From Chitinophaga ginsengisoli (GTDB lineage Bacteria > Bacteroidota > Bacteroidia > Chitinophagales > Chitinophagaceae): a stretch of 64,000 nt of DNA. The position numbers were made by a program, and so were the translations under genes. This document shows, piece after piece, positions 44,822-53,782 of the stretch (its first letter is position 1; the number at the start of each line of letters is the position of its first letter). The stretch covers positions 620,001-684,000 of the forward strand of contig NZ_PYGK01000003.1 of assembly GCF_003014595.1 (NCBI RefSeq), in the 5' to 3' direction. The notes beneath the pieces were generated by a model. It searched no databases, was not told the origin of the DNA, and saw only the letters and a program-made list of their open reading frames with translations.

Positions 44822-45553
44822 ATGGCGCGGACGTTTGTAATTGGGGATATACATGGCGCACTGAGAGCATTGGAACAAGTGCTTGAAAGGGTTAAACTGA
44901 AAGCGGATGATCAGCTCATCTTTCTGGGCGACTATGTTGATGGCTGGTCTCAATCTGCACAGGTCATTGACTATCTCATGCAGCTGGAAAAACAATACCA
45001 TTGCACCTTCATCAAAGGGAATCATGATGCCTGGTGCGAGTCGTGGTTAATGGGAGGATACCCTGACCAGACCTGGCAATTCAATGGAGGCAGAGAGACA
45101 GTCGCCAGCTATGACGGATATAGTCAGTCGCAAAAGAATAGTCATATCATTTTCTTCAACCGGATGAAAGATTATGTGATCGATGCGGAAAACAGATTGT
45201 TCATACATGCAGGTTTTACGTCCATGCATGGCCCTGCCATGGAAAGATATGACACCAGCTACCACTGGGATAGAACGTTGTGGGAAATGGCTATTACCAT
45301 GGACAAGCGTATCAAGAAAGATTCCAAGTTATTCCCAAAAAGATTGTTAGTCTTTAATGAGATCTTTATTGGTCACACCCCTACCATCAACTATGATGTG
45401 GATATACCAATGAACGGTTGTAATGTATGGAATGTAGACACAGGGGCGGCTTTTTATGGGAAACTGACGGCCATGGATATTGATACAAAGAAGTTCTGGC
45501 AGAGTGATCCTGTACAACAATTGTATCCGAATGAGAAAGGAAGGAACCGGTAA
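44822..45553 (+). CDS. PPP-type metallophosphoesterase
   Basis: 243 residues. The calcineurin-like signature is complete: GDIHG (8-12), GDYVDG (about 36-41), GNHDAW (about 67-72), HAGF and GHTPT. These bind two metal ions. Relatives include bacterial Ser/Thr phosphatases and ApaH/PrpE-like diadenosine tetraphosphatases. As last gene of the operon with zero spacing from ARH, it may remove phosphate from cyclic-phospho ADP-ribose or RNA ends, which is an inference from context. The gene ends four bases before a convergent lipoprotein gene. Confidence 0.9.
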   Translation: MARTFVIGDIHGALRALEQVLERVKLKADDQLIFLGDYVDGWSQSAQVIDYLMQLEKQYHCTFIKGNHDAWCESWLMGGYPDQTWQFNGGRETVASYDGYSQSQKNSHIIFFNRMKDYVIDAENRLFIHAGFTSMHGPAMERYDTSYHWDRTLWEMAITMDKRIKKDSKLFPKRLLVFNEIFIGHTPTINYDVDIPMNGCNVWNVDTGAAFYGKLTAMDIDTKKFWQSDPVQQLYPNEKGRNR

Positions 45554-45557
45554 GACC

Positions 45558-46205
45558 TTATCTTAATAAAGTCAATTCTTTTTTCACTAATGGAAGGTCT
45601 TTGTCATTGATGTCTGTTTCAAAATAGTAAATCACGCCATCTTCCATTACAATTCTGTTCTCAAGGTCTTCATCACTGAGGTAATCGCAGGCAGTCGGGA
45701 TGTTCCAGTAATCAGTGATCCTGATCCATCTGCCTGCAACGTAAGACCAGGTGCTGGCGGTATACATGCAGGCATGCATGGATTGTACAAAGACGGAAAT
45801 ATCATCATTCCCATCCCCGTCCAGATCGCCTTCGTTCACCAACCTGATATGCCTGCCTGTTACTACCGGCATTGGTTTTATCTTGTTATCCTGGAACCGG
45901 ACAATATACTGTGTTTCGCTTGTCACCTCAGCCCCTTCCTCCTGTGGCGCGTCACTGTCAATCCTGCCATAAAACACACCATACGCAATGTCGCGACTGG
46001 TGTCTCCATCGAAATGGCCCTCAACACGAACAGTGTCAGGAATGATCTGGATATCTTCCGGTGGAGACGAAAGTATCATGACGCTTGTGTCTATAGCAGA
46101 TTCAACTATGTTATTCATGCCAATGGCTTTGGCTCTGGAGGACTCTATAGTGGAGTGGCATGCTGGTAACCAAAAGAGACATAAGGCATAAAGGGACTTT
46201 TGCAT
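45558..46205 (-). CDS. Lipoprotein with FG-GAP/EF-hand-like calcium-binding loop
   Basis: 215 residues with a lipoprotein signal (LCLFWLPAC, Cys16). The middle has GHFDGDTSRDIAYGVF and NEGDLDGDGNDDISVFV. The second is a DxDGDGxDD calcium loop typical of FG-GAP or dockerin-like repeats. MHACMYTASTW and PTACDYL give further cysteines. Function unknown. Convergent with the ADP-ribose operon, so unlikely to belong to it. Confidence 0.75.
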   Translation of the reverse strand: MQKSLYALCLFWLPACHSTIESSRAKAIGMNNIVESAIDTSVMILSSPPEDIQIIPDTVRVEGHFDGDTSRDIAYGVFYGRIDSDAPQEEGAEVTSETQYIVRFQDNKIKPMPVVTGRHIRLVNEGDLDGDGNDDISVFVQSMHACMYTASTWSYVAGRWIRITDYWNIPTACDYLSDEDLENRIVMEDGVIYYFETDINDKDLPLVKKELTLLR

Positions 46206-46568
46206 CTCACGTAAATTCTTGATACTAAAGTATTAATTTATTTACGCTTTCTCAAACAATTACTTTAGTTCTCAATGTATTAGGGGGAATTGAAGGTTCG
46301 TCCGATCCCCTCATCAGGCAAGGCATCATGCTTATAATAGTAAGGAATCCTATTTGTCAGTGCAACTGTTATAGGCCGCAGGACGAAGACCTGTACACAT
46401 CATCTGATGATTTACTACGTTGTTCTGTTGAGCAGATGTGTGATTGTTTCTTATCGTGTGACCCTTCTTGTCCGATTTAGAGTGGGAACGTTTGCGTAAA
46501 TATTTACGCTATGTTCTGATCGCTCACGTATCAAATCCTGTAATTTCAGTAACAAATAAATCCCCGAT
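46206..46568. promoter_or_regulatory. Intergenic region before pectate lyase with 16-base palindrome
   Basis: 363 bases between divergent genes. GCGTAAATATTTACGC (46494-46509) is a perfect palindrome 60 bases before the pectate-lyase ATG and a likely operator; a half-site TTTACGC occurs near 46235. No RNA gene or coding ORF is seen. Confidence 0.5.
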
Positions 46569-48821
46569 ATGAAAACACTAATACTACTGGCATTTACATG
46601 CCTTCTGGGAGGAGGTATGTCTTATGCACAAACCACGCTGTATGTCGCCCCCGGCGGCTCAGCATCTAACCCTGGTACAAATATCAATGCCCCCACAACA
46701 TTGGCCAATGCACTGGCTACTATTTCTGCAGGAGGCACTATTTATCTGAGAGGAGGCACTTACAGTCTTTCTGCATCTGTGATCATTCCGGCAACCAACA
46801 ACGGTACATCATCTGCCAACAAGAATGTTGTAGCATATGCAAGCGAAGTACCTGTGCTTGACTTCTCCGGACAGGCTATTGCAGACGCTAACCGTGGTGT
46901 AGTGCTGGACGGCGATTATTGGCATTTTACAGGCATCACCATTTCCAGTGCAGGTGATAATGGTATGTTGCTGGCCGGTAATAACAACATCATCGAAAAA
47001 TGTATTTTCAGCAAGAACCATGACAGTGGTCTGCAGCTGAGTCGTTATGTTACCAGCAACACAACTATCAGCTCCTGGCCTTCCAACAATCTTATCCTGA
47101 ACTGTGAGGCATTTGACAACCAGGACCCGGGTAATGAAAATGCTGACGGATTTGCCGCTAAACTAACCTGTGGTACGGGCAATGTATTCAGCGGTTGTAT
47201 TTCTCACAATAACATTGACGATGGATGGGATCTGTATGCTAAAACCGATACAGGCCCTATTGGCCCTGTAACACTGGAAAATTGTGTATCATACGGTAAC
47301 GGTACGCTCAGCAGTGGCAGCACTTCCGGTAGTGGCGATAAGAATGGTTTTAAGCTGGGCGGTTCAGGTATTGCTGTCAATCACATTATCCGTCGCTGTG
47401 TGGCTTTCAATAATGGTCATCATGGCATTACAGACAACAATAACCCTGGCGCCATGGAAGTGTCCAACAACACCAGTTACAACAATGCGCAATCCAATTT
47501 CAATTTCAGGGATGGCAGCACAGCCACTTACAGGAATAACCTGTCTTTTAATGCCGGCTCCAGCGATAAATCTATTGGTACTGAAGTGGGATCCAGCAAT
47601 GTATGGTGGAAGAACAATGTCAGTACCAACAGTGGCGGCCTGGTAGTGAGCAGTGCAGATTTTATTTCTACTACCCCCAGTGTAGGCAAGAACTCAGACG
47701 GTAGTCCTAATCTGGGTAACTTCCTGGCCCTGGCGAGCGGCAGTGATATGATCAATGCCGGCGTAACAGCGCCTGGCATTACCTACACAGGTTCTGCTCC
47801 TGACATCGGCGCTCGGGAATCAGGCAGTGCCAGCAATCCGGGTACTTATACACTCAGCCTTACTGCTTCACCGGCAACAGGGGGGACTGTCACGGCCAAT
47901 CCTAATGCGTCCTCTTATACCGCAGGTACCGTCGTTACATTAACAGCGACTCCTGCGAGCGGTTATACCTTCTCCGGATGGAGTGGTGCAGCCAGTGGCA
48001 TATCCACCACTGCGACGGTGACGGTTAATTCCAATCTCTCCGTTACTGCCAGCTTTACCGCTAACAATGGCGGTGGTGGTAATACGCTCCGCATAGATGA
48101 TGCAGCAACCACTACCAGCGGTTATTGCGGCGCGGATGGTAGTCGCCAGAACAGCTATAGCGGCGCAGACGGCGGTTATTATATCAACCTGTCCAACGCT
48201 ACAGCGAAGGGCGTGAATTATAGTATCACAGTGCCATCAGCGGGAACGTATTCCTTTGTATGGAGATATTCCAATGGTGGCGCGAACGTTTCTACCAGTG
48301 CACGTCTGCTGGTGAATGGCAGCACAGCGGTATCCAGCGTATCCTTCCCGAAGACCAGTTCCTGGACGGCGTGGACGACCACAGCGGCAGTAACCGCAAC
48401 ACTTGCCGCCGGTACCAATACTGTCAGAATTGAGACGACTTCTTCTACTGAATTTGCCGTGATAGACTGGCTGGAAGTGACGGGTAACAGTCCTTCAGCA
48501 GGTGCTTGCAGCGCTGGTACGCTCAGTGCAGCAGCCTATAAAGGAGAAGACACGTACACAGCCGTGAACGACGCAGCGCGTGTTTACCCTAATCCGGTGG
48601 TGAATACATCTACTGTCAGCTTCTATAATAAACAGGAAACAAGAGTGGCTGTCAGGTTATTTGATGCCAGTGGTGCGCTTGTGACTACGGTGACGAACCA
48701 GCGCTATCCGGCAGGACATCATCAGGTGAATGTCGATTGCAGCCGACTGGTGAAAGCCGTGTATTTTATCAGGGTGGAAAGAGAAGGTAAGAATGAAACG
48801 TTAAGGATCATCAAACAATAG
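46569..48821 (+). CDS. Secreted PL9-family pectate lyase with CBM and T9SS sorting domain
   Basis: 750 residues. Signal peptide MKTLILLAFTCLLGGGMSYA. A parallel beta-helix covers about 22-420 with PL9-type motifs ENADGFAAKLTCGTGNVFSG, NNIDDGWDLYAK and GDKNGFKLGG, in which Lys262 is the probable catalytic base. Next come a Bacteroides/Listeria-type repeat (about 430-505), a CBM35/6-like module (about 510-640), and a C-terminal sorting domain (RVYPNPVVNTSTVSFY ... VYFIRVEREGK) that targets the protein to the type IX secretion system. PL9 enzymes cut polygalacturonate by beta-elimination. The 3' end overlaps the convergent gene by 11 bases. Confidence 0.92.
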   Translation: MKTLILLAFTCLLGGGMSYAQTTLYVAPGGSASNPGTNINAPTTLANALATISAGGTIYLRGGTYSLSASVIIPATNNGTSSANKNVVAYASEVPVLDFSGQAIADANRGVVLDGDYWHFTGITISSAGDNGMLLAGNNNIIEKCIFSKNHDSGLQLSRYVTSNTTISSWPSNNLILNCEAFDNQDPGNENADGFAAKLTCGTGNVFSGCISHNNIDDGWDLYAKTDTGPIGPVTLENCVSYGNGTLSSGSTSGSGDKNGFKLGGSGIAVNHIIRRCVAFNNGHHGITDNNNPGAMEVSNNTSYNNAQSNFNFRDGSTATYRNNLSFNAGSSDKSIGTEVGSSNVWWKNNVSTNSGGLVVSSADFISTTPSVGKNSDGSPNLGNFLALASGSDMINAGVTAPGITYTGSAPDIGARESGSASNPGTYTLSLTASPATGGTVTANPNASSYTAGTVVTLTATPASGYTFSGWSGAASGISTTATVTVNSNLSVTASFTANNGGGGNTLRIDDAATTTSGYCGADGSRQNSYSGADGGYYINLSNATAKGVNYSITVPSAGTYSFVWRYSNGGANVSTSARLLVNGSTAVSSVSFPKTSSWTAWTTTAAVTATLAAGTNTVRIETTSSTEFAVIDWLEVTGNSPSAGACSAGTLSAAAYKGEDTYTAVNDAARVYPNPVVNTSTVSFYNKQETRVAVRLFDASGALVTTVTNQRYPAGHHQVNVDCSRLVKAVYFIRVEREGKNETLRIIKQ

Positions 48822-49326
48822 TTTTTAGTTGCTCTCCCGGTTTCAGTGCTCTGCCCCGCTGTTGCTCTGCGGCGGCAAAAGCCTCATCCGAAAGCGCCTG
48901 AAATCCTTTGGGCGCTTTCGATGCCGGGCCTTTATAAATACCTACAAATGGTTTTGACAATGTTTTACGGGTTACGGGATCTGTCATCCGGAAATATTGC
49001 GGATACCAGCCCTGCACAGTACGATTGTCGGGAACTGCCTTCTGCGCAGTTTTTGCCCTTTTCTCCAGGATCTTTTCCAGGGTGATATTATTGATAGCTG
49101 CTTCCCTGAAGAAGTAAACGCGACGCCCTTTTAATCCATTTCCACTTTTGAATACCCCTGCATGATGCCATTCTGAAGCGAAGGGCTCCAGCTCTTTTGC
49201 ACTGATCTTAGTATTGAATTTTTTGGATAATAATGTAGCGACTTCACCCGCTTTCAGCAATTGCTTGTCTTCAGCATCCTGGTAATTTTCAGACTTTCCC
49301 TCCTGCAGATATTTACGCATCTTCAT
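48811..49326 (-). CDS. Unknown basic cytoplasmic protein, 171 residues
   Basis: Not recognised. It has no signal or membrane segment. It is lysine-rich and contains AGEVATLLSKKFNTKISAKE, ASEWHHAGVFKSGNGLKGRR with VYFF, and a C-terminal ALKPGEQLKTIV. The WHHAGVF segment looks functional, perhaps a metal or nucleic-acid site. Start could be Met1 or Met3. It overlaps pectate lyase tail to tail and lies 19 bases behind the small ORF at 49346. Confidence 0.6.
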   Translation of the reverse strand: MKMRKYLQEGKSENYQDAEDKQLLKAGEVATLLSKKFNTKISAKELEPFASEWHHAGVFKSGNGLKGRRVYFFREAAINNITLEKILEKRAKTAQKAVPDNRTVQGWYPQYFRMTDPVTRKTLSKPFVGIYKGPASKAPKGFQALSDEAFAAAEQQRGRALKPGEQLKTIV

Positions 49327-49345
49327 GAGGGAAAGTTACAATAAT

Positions 49346-49582
49346 TCATTTATCATGTATCATTCTACTATCTTCCGGCACCTCTGCCCTCTCAAACATG
49401 CCATAGTCCCTGCTCACTGCCGCGATACGCAAACGATAATTCTCAAACACATGATCGCGCCCGGCTGATTGTGCCATACGATGCATTTCTGTATTCCGCC
49501 ATTGCTGAATAGCGGCCCTGCTGGATATGATGTTATCGGCTGACTGGCTGCGCAGGACAAAGCAATCCAGGGCGATTGTCAT
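49346..49582 (-). CDS. Possible small protein, 78 residues
   Basis: ORF with plausible codon use, 19 bases upstream of the 171-residue gene on the same strand. It has no signal peptide and is mixed-charge (RDHVFENYRLRIAAVSRDYG). No family recognised. It could be a real small gene of a two-gene operon or a chance ORF. Confidence 0.4.
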   Translation of the reverse strand: MTIALDCFVLRSQSADNIISSRAAIQQWRNTEMHRMAQSAGRDHVFENYRLRIAAVSRDYGMFERAEVPEDSRMIHDK

Positions 49583-49765
49583 TACTGCGGAAGGGGAGAA
49601 AATGTTAAGGCAGCATTTTAGATTGACCGTACGGGGTTAAAGGTGTTATACGAGATATGTTTTGCAATATTGATCATTGTATGCTGGGTTACACATAATA
49701 ACATTCATCTGCAGACGAACATCCCAAATTCCGGGGCGGCGCCCCGTGCCCCGGGTTTCGCCGTT

Positions 49766-49817
49766 CCCGGGGTTAAAAACCCCGGGCTACAAACAACGCG
49801 GCTCCTCTGGAGCCTAT
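49766..49817 (+). repeat. Dispersed palindromic 3'-end repeat, copy 2
   Basis: Palindrome CCCGGGGTTAAAAACCCCGGG (49766-49786; 21 bases), then GCTACAAACAACG, then GGCTCC-TCT-GGAGCC (49800-49814) and TAT. Upstream 49731-49765 is GC-rich and may be degenerate units. It lies 32 bases after the stop of the minus-strand TPR gene. Confidence 0.85.
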
Positions 49818-49848
49818 TGGTGTTTTGTTAAATGCGTTGTTTGCTTTC

Positions 49849-50820
49849 TCACATCGTCCAGTGTTCACGGCGGATGATATCCTCCAGGCGGGCTTTATCT
49901 GCGCCCATTTGCGGCTCTAATCCTAATTGCTGCATCAGGCTGTAGCTATTGATGACTCCTTCTTTATACCAGGGCATTTCTTTGCTTAGCACCATCAGCT
50001 TTGTGAAGCCCTTCATATGCTCGCCTTTCTGGATCAGGAAATAGGCATGTGCTGCCCTGAAATGTGGATAATGATAGAATTCACCGGCTATTGCGTCCCA
50101 GGTGGCTTCAGTGACAGCCGATTCGGCTTTCAGCAACGCGATGGCATATACGGGAGAATGCAACAGGTCCTGTTCGAAGCAGACCAGTTCCGGAATGGTT
50201 AGCGACTTCCGGTTGTCATTCAAAAACTTGAAGTGAAGCACCTCGTTATATAATTCGTGCGCACGTTCTTCTTTATGCGTATAATGCCAGATATCGCCCA
50301 GCAGGATCTTTGCTTTCAGATGATTAGGTACCAGGTGCAAGGCTTTCTCGGCACGCTCTTCCGCCTCCTTATATTTGGTGAGGATGAAATACGACCGGGC
50401 CACTGCCATGTGAAAATTGGCATCTGTAAGATCCGGACCAGTGGCATATTCGGCAGCCATCTTCAGGGCATGCTCAGGATAACGGTCTATGTTGAAACGC
50501 TCTATGACCTGCCAGAGCTTCATGGAATCTCCGATGGAATTATCTAAGATCTTATAAATGATCCCACGCCTGTCCCATATCGACTTTACTTCCTTCCAGT
50601 CTTCAAACGCCTCCGGGAAAGCGATGGCAAAAGGAATCACTTCATTCGTTTCTTCCGAGCGGACCCTCATACTCATCTCTTCTTTGGGCCTGCTGGTATA
50701 ACGTGCGGCAGCAGCCAGGAATTCTTTGTCAAATAACTCTATGTCTGTCAATACCGGGGCAGGAATAGCCTGCCTGTTCTTGCTGTTTCTAAGGCCAAAT
50801 AAGTTAGCGAAAATGCCCAT
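49849..50820 (-). CDS. TPR-like repeat protein
   Basis: 323 residues from ATG 50820 (MGIFANLFGLRNSK); a longer reading to 50856 adds 12 unconserved residues. It has no signal peptide. Tetratricopeptide-type helices are clear around residues 140-190 (ANFHMAVARSYFILTKYKEA, EERAEKALHLVPNHLKAKIL). The rest is helical. It is probably a cytoplasmic scaffold; partner unknown. The dispersed repeat lies directly downstream. Confidence 0.75.
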   Translation of the reverse strand: MGIFANLFGLRNSKNRQAIPAPVLTDIELFDKEFLAAAARYTSRPKEEMSMRVRSEETNEVIPFAIAFPEAFEDWKEVKSIWDRRGIIYKILDNSIGDSMKLWQVIERFNIDRYPEHALKMAAEYATGPDLTDANFHMAVARSYFILTKYKEAEERAEKALHLVPNHLKAKILLGDIWHYTHKEERAHELYNEVLHFKFLNDNRKSLTIPELVCFEQDLLHSPVYAIALLKAESAVTEATWDAIAGEFYHYPHFRAAHAYFLIQKGEHMKGFTKLMVLSKEMPWYKEGVINSYSLMQQLGLEPQMGADKARLEDIIRREHWTM

Positions 50821-50970
50821 ATCCGAAAATCTGAAATTGTTTTGCAAGATATACAAAATATATACATATTATTTATAATACCATCTGAATAAATTACCGG
50901 GAACAGTCGCCAATTATATTTAAATTAGGACAGGAAGCGAAGTATTCAGAATTTATCTTATATCAACCAA

Positions 50971-52554
50971 ATGTCAATCTCAAGAAGAGCATTCTTATCC
51001 CAGACAGGGAAAGTGGCTGCTGCCTATCCCGCTATGCTGGCGCTGGGAATGTTACAAAAAGCACCCGCCCATGCCTTTGACCTTCCGGGAAATGGGAATG
51101 GTAAACGTATCGTTATCCTTGGAGCAGGACTTGCAGGCCTGACAGCCGCTTATGAGTTAACAAAACTTGGATACCAGTGTACCATCCTGGAAGCACGCAA
51201 CAGAGCTGGAGGAAGATGTTGGAGTATCCGTAAGGGTACCGTTCACCAGGAAACAGATATCGCGCCTCAAACCGCCACTTTCGACAGTGACCAGTACTTC
51301 AATGCAGGGCCCTCCCGCATTCCACATCATCATGAGCTGACCATGCATTATTGCCGCGAATTAGGTGTGCCCATACAGGTATACAATAACGTGAACGAGG
51401 CGACTTATTTCTTCAGTGAGGGCAAGGGACCTCTCTCAAACAAGAAGATCAGGGCCAGGGAGATCCATAATGACCTGCGCGGTTATACAAGTGAACTATT
51501 GGCCAAAGCGATTGATCAACAACAAATTGACACCGCCCTGAGTAAAGAGGATACGCAAAAGATCCTGGAATACCTCCGGGCAGAAGGCGGACTGGATATT
51601 GACAAGCTATATAAGGCATCCGACAGGCGTGGATTTATTGAAGCTCCTGGTGCAGGTGACAAACCCGGCAAAATAGGGGATCCTCACCGGCTGGCGGATA
51701 TCATTTCCTCCGGTCTGGCAGACCCCGATTTCTATAACGTGGCGGAGTATACGTATGAACTACAGATGACCATGTTCCAGGCTATCGGTGGTATGGACAA
51801 TATCGCCAGGGCCTTTGAACAACGGGTAGGAAAGATGATCCGTTTCGGATGTGAAGTAACAGATATTTTGAATCAGCCGGAAGGTGTGAAGGTCATTTAT
51901 AAAGATAAGAAGGGCAGCAACGAACTGCAGGCGGACCTTTGTATCTGTACCCTGCCATTGCCGGTGTTGAGCAATATCCAGCATAACTTCTCTTCTGATG
52001 TGAGCCGGGCTATCGATTATGTACCTTATATGATCACCGGGAAGATCGGCTTACAATTCAAAAGAAGGTTTTGGGAAGAAGATGAGCAGATCTTTGGAGG
52101 CATTACCCATACCAACAATGAGTTAACACAGATCTTCTATCCTTCTTACGACTATCTCAGTAAAAAAGGGATCCTGCTCGGCTATTATAACTTCCATGAG
52201 AAAGCAAAGCGGGTAGGCAATCTTACACATACTGAACGCGAGAAACTGGCATTGGAGAAAGGTAGCCTGATACATCCGCAATATAGGAAGGAGTTCGAAA
52301 CGTCTTTCTCCGTCAGCTGGCATAAGACGCCCTACAGTATGGGCGGGTGGGCATTATACACCGGCGCTACCCGGCAAACGAACTACAAAAGCTTATTACA
52401 ACCAGACAAACAGGTATACTTCGCAGGTGAACACACCACCTACCTGAATGCCTGGATGGCAGGCGCTTTCGAATCGGCCAGAAGAACGGTAGCTGACATT
52501 CATGCCAGGGTAACAGACCAACGTATCACTTATCCCACTGCTACCGGCAGTTGA
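50971..52554 (+). CDS. Tat-exported flavin amine oxidase
   Basis: 527 residues. The N-terminus has a twin-arginine signal (SRRAFLSQTGKVAAA ... APAHA). The FAD motif is [17 protein letters not shown] (48-64) and the GG doublet is ARNRAGGRCWS. The C-terminal FAD-binding motif is VYFAGEHTTYLNAWMAGAFE. The family includes L-amino-acid and polyamine oxidases, which yield an imino/keto product, ammonia and hydrogen peroxide. Tat export fits a flavoprotein folded with its cofactor. It is first in an operon with a Tat-exported aminotransferase (34-base gap) and a Hint protein. Confidence 0.88.
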   Translation: MSISRRAFLSQTGKVAAAYPAMLALGMLQKAPAHAFDLPGNGNGKRIVILGAGLAGLTAAYELTKLGYQCTILEARNRAGGRCWSIRKGTVHQETDIAPQTATFDSDQYFNAGPSRIPHHHELTMHYCRELGVPIQVYNNVNEATYFFSEGKGPLSNKKIRAREIHNDLRGYTSELLAKAIDQQQIDTALSKEDTQKILEYLRAEGGLDIDKLYKASDRRGFIEAPGAGDKPGKIGDPHRLADIISSGLADPDFYNVAEYTYELQMTMFQAIGGMDNIARAFEQRVGKMIRFGCEVTDILNQPEGVKVIYKDKKGSNELQADLCICTLPLPVLSNIQHNFSSDVSRAIDYVPYMITGKIGLQFKRRFWEEDEQIFGGITHTNNELTQIFYPSYDYLSKKGILLGYYNFHEKAKRVGNLTHTEREKLALEKGSLIHPQYRKEFETSFSVSWHKTPYSMGGWALYTGATRQTNYKSLLQPDKQVYFAGEHTTYLNAWMAGAFESARRTVADIHARVTDQRITYPTATGS

Positions 52555-52588
52555 TGACATAGATTTTTTACAACCAAAACGAATTGCT

Positions 52589-53770
52589 ATGAGTACCACC
52601 AACTCCATGAACAGGCGTGACTGGCTGAAGACCACAGCACTGTTTACCGGAGGATTGACCATGCTTCCTCCGGCACTCAGCCGGCTGCAGGCAGCACCGA
52701 CGGGTCCTATCGCCAGTAATAGCCCTGCTTATGCCAACGATATGGCGCTCGGGCCTAAACTACCTGCCAACTTAAAAGCCAGACTGTTTGCCAACGAGAA
52801 TCCATTCGGTCCTTCCCCCAATGCGAAAAAGGCCATTATGGACAGCATAATGACCAGCTATCAGTATCCTATCAGATTGATGCCGGAGCTGGAAGAGAAA
52901 ATCTGTGCATATGAAGGCATCACACCGGAAATGCTGATGCTCAGCTCTGGTTCTTCTCCCCTGCTGTTAGGCACCGCTGTTAGTCTTTGCAGGGATGGCG
53001 GCAACGTTGTTACTGCCGATCCTACTTATGACGATCTCCCCACCCGCTGTGAAAAGGTGAACGCCAAATGGATCAAAGTACCCCTGACCAAAGACTACAC
53101 ACATGACCTGGATGCCATGGAGAAGGCCATTACACCAGAGACAAAACTGGTCTATATCTGCAATCCCAATAATCCGACAGGCACGATTGTGGACAACGAC
53201 AAGCTGAAAGCATTCTGCGAAAGAGTATCGCAGAAGGTGACGGTATTTGTTGACGAGGCCTATATTGATTATTTGCCAGATGCAGCGGCCACCACATTGA
53301 TCAGTAGTGTCAAGAAAGGACAGAACATCATAGTGGCACGTACCTTCTCAAAAGTATATGGACTGGCAGGTTTACGCCTCGGTTATATTGTAGCACAACC
53401 TGCCACTATAGCGAAACTGCAGCCACATACATCCTGTAGCTGGGCGGCGCTCTCCGCTCCTGCAATTAGCGGCGCACTGGCCAGTTATCAGGACCATGCC
53501 TATATGCAGGAAGTCGTGCAAAAGACAATGGAGAGCAAACAATTCCTGTATGATACGCTGAAAGCGGAAGGCTACAGTTATATTCCATCTCATACGAACT
53601 TCGTGATGTTCCCCCTTAAAATGGACGGCGAACGTTTTACAGATGAAATGCTGAAACGGAGTGTGGGCCTACGCAACTGGAAATTGAACAACCAGGACTG
53701 GTGCCGGATCAGTATAGGACGCATGGATGAAATGCAGGCATTTGCTGCTGCATTCAAGGAATTATCTTAA
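52589..53770 (+). CDS. Tat-exported PLP aminotransferase, HisC-like
   Basis: 393 residues. The leader MNRRDWLKTTALFTGGLTML is a twin-arginine signal; export of this PLP enzyme type is unusual. The class I/II fold is complete: ANENPFGPSPNAKKAI, SSGSSPLLLGTAVSL, CNPNNPTGTIVD, DEAYIDY, and the PLP lysine Lys255 in ARTFSKVYGLAGLRLGY. HisC-like enzymes transfer amino groups from amino acids. With the amine oxidase upstream, both may act on the same amine or amino acid in the periplasm. It is not part of a histidine operon. Confidence 0.88.
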   Translation: MSTTNSMNRRDWLKTTALFTGGLTMLPPALSRLQAAPTGPIASNSPAYANDMALGPKLPANLKARLFANENPFGPSPNAKKAIMDSIMTSYQYPIRLMPELEEKICAYEGITPEMLMLSSGSSPLLLGTAVSLCRDGGNVVTADPTYDDLPTRCEKVNAKWIKVPLTKDYTHDLDAMEKAITPETKLVYICNPNNPTGTIVDNDKLKAFCERVSQKVTVFVDEAYIDYLPDAAATTLISSVKKGQNIIVARTFSKVYGLAGLRLGYIVAQPATIAKLQPHTSCSWAALSAPAISGALASYQDHAYMQEVVQKTMESKQFLYDTLKAEGYSYIPSHTNFVMFPLKMDGERFTDEMLKRSVGLRNWKLNNQDWCRISIGRMDEMQAFAAAFKELS

Positions 53771-53782
53771 TCAACAGACTGT

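Noticed and set aside
42109..45553. Toxin-antitoxin module of DarT/DarG type
   Set aside because: No DarT-like or other ADP-ribosyltransferase gene is in or next to the operon, and there is no macrodomain.
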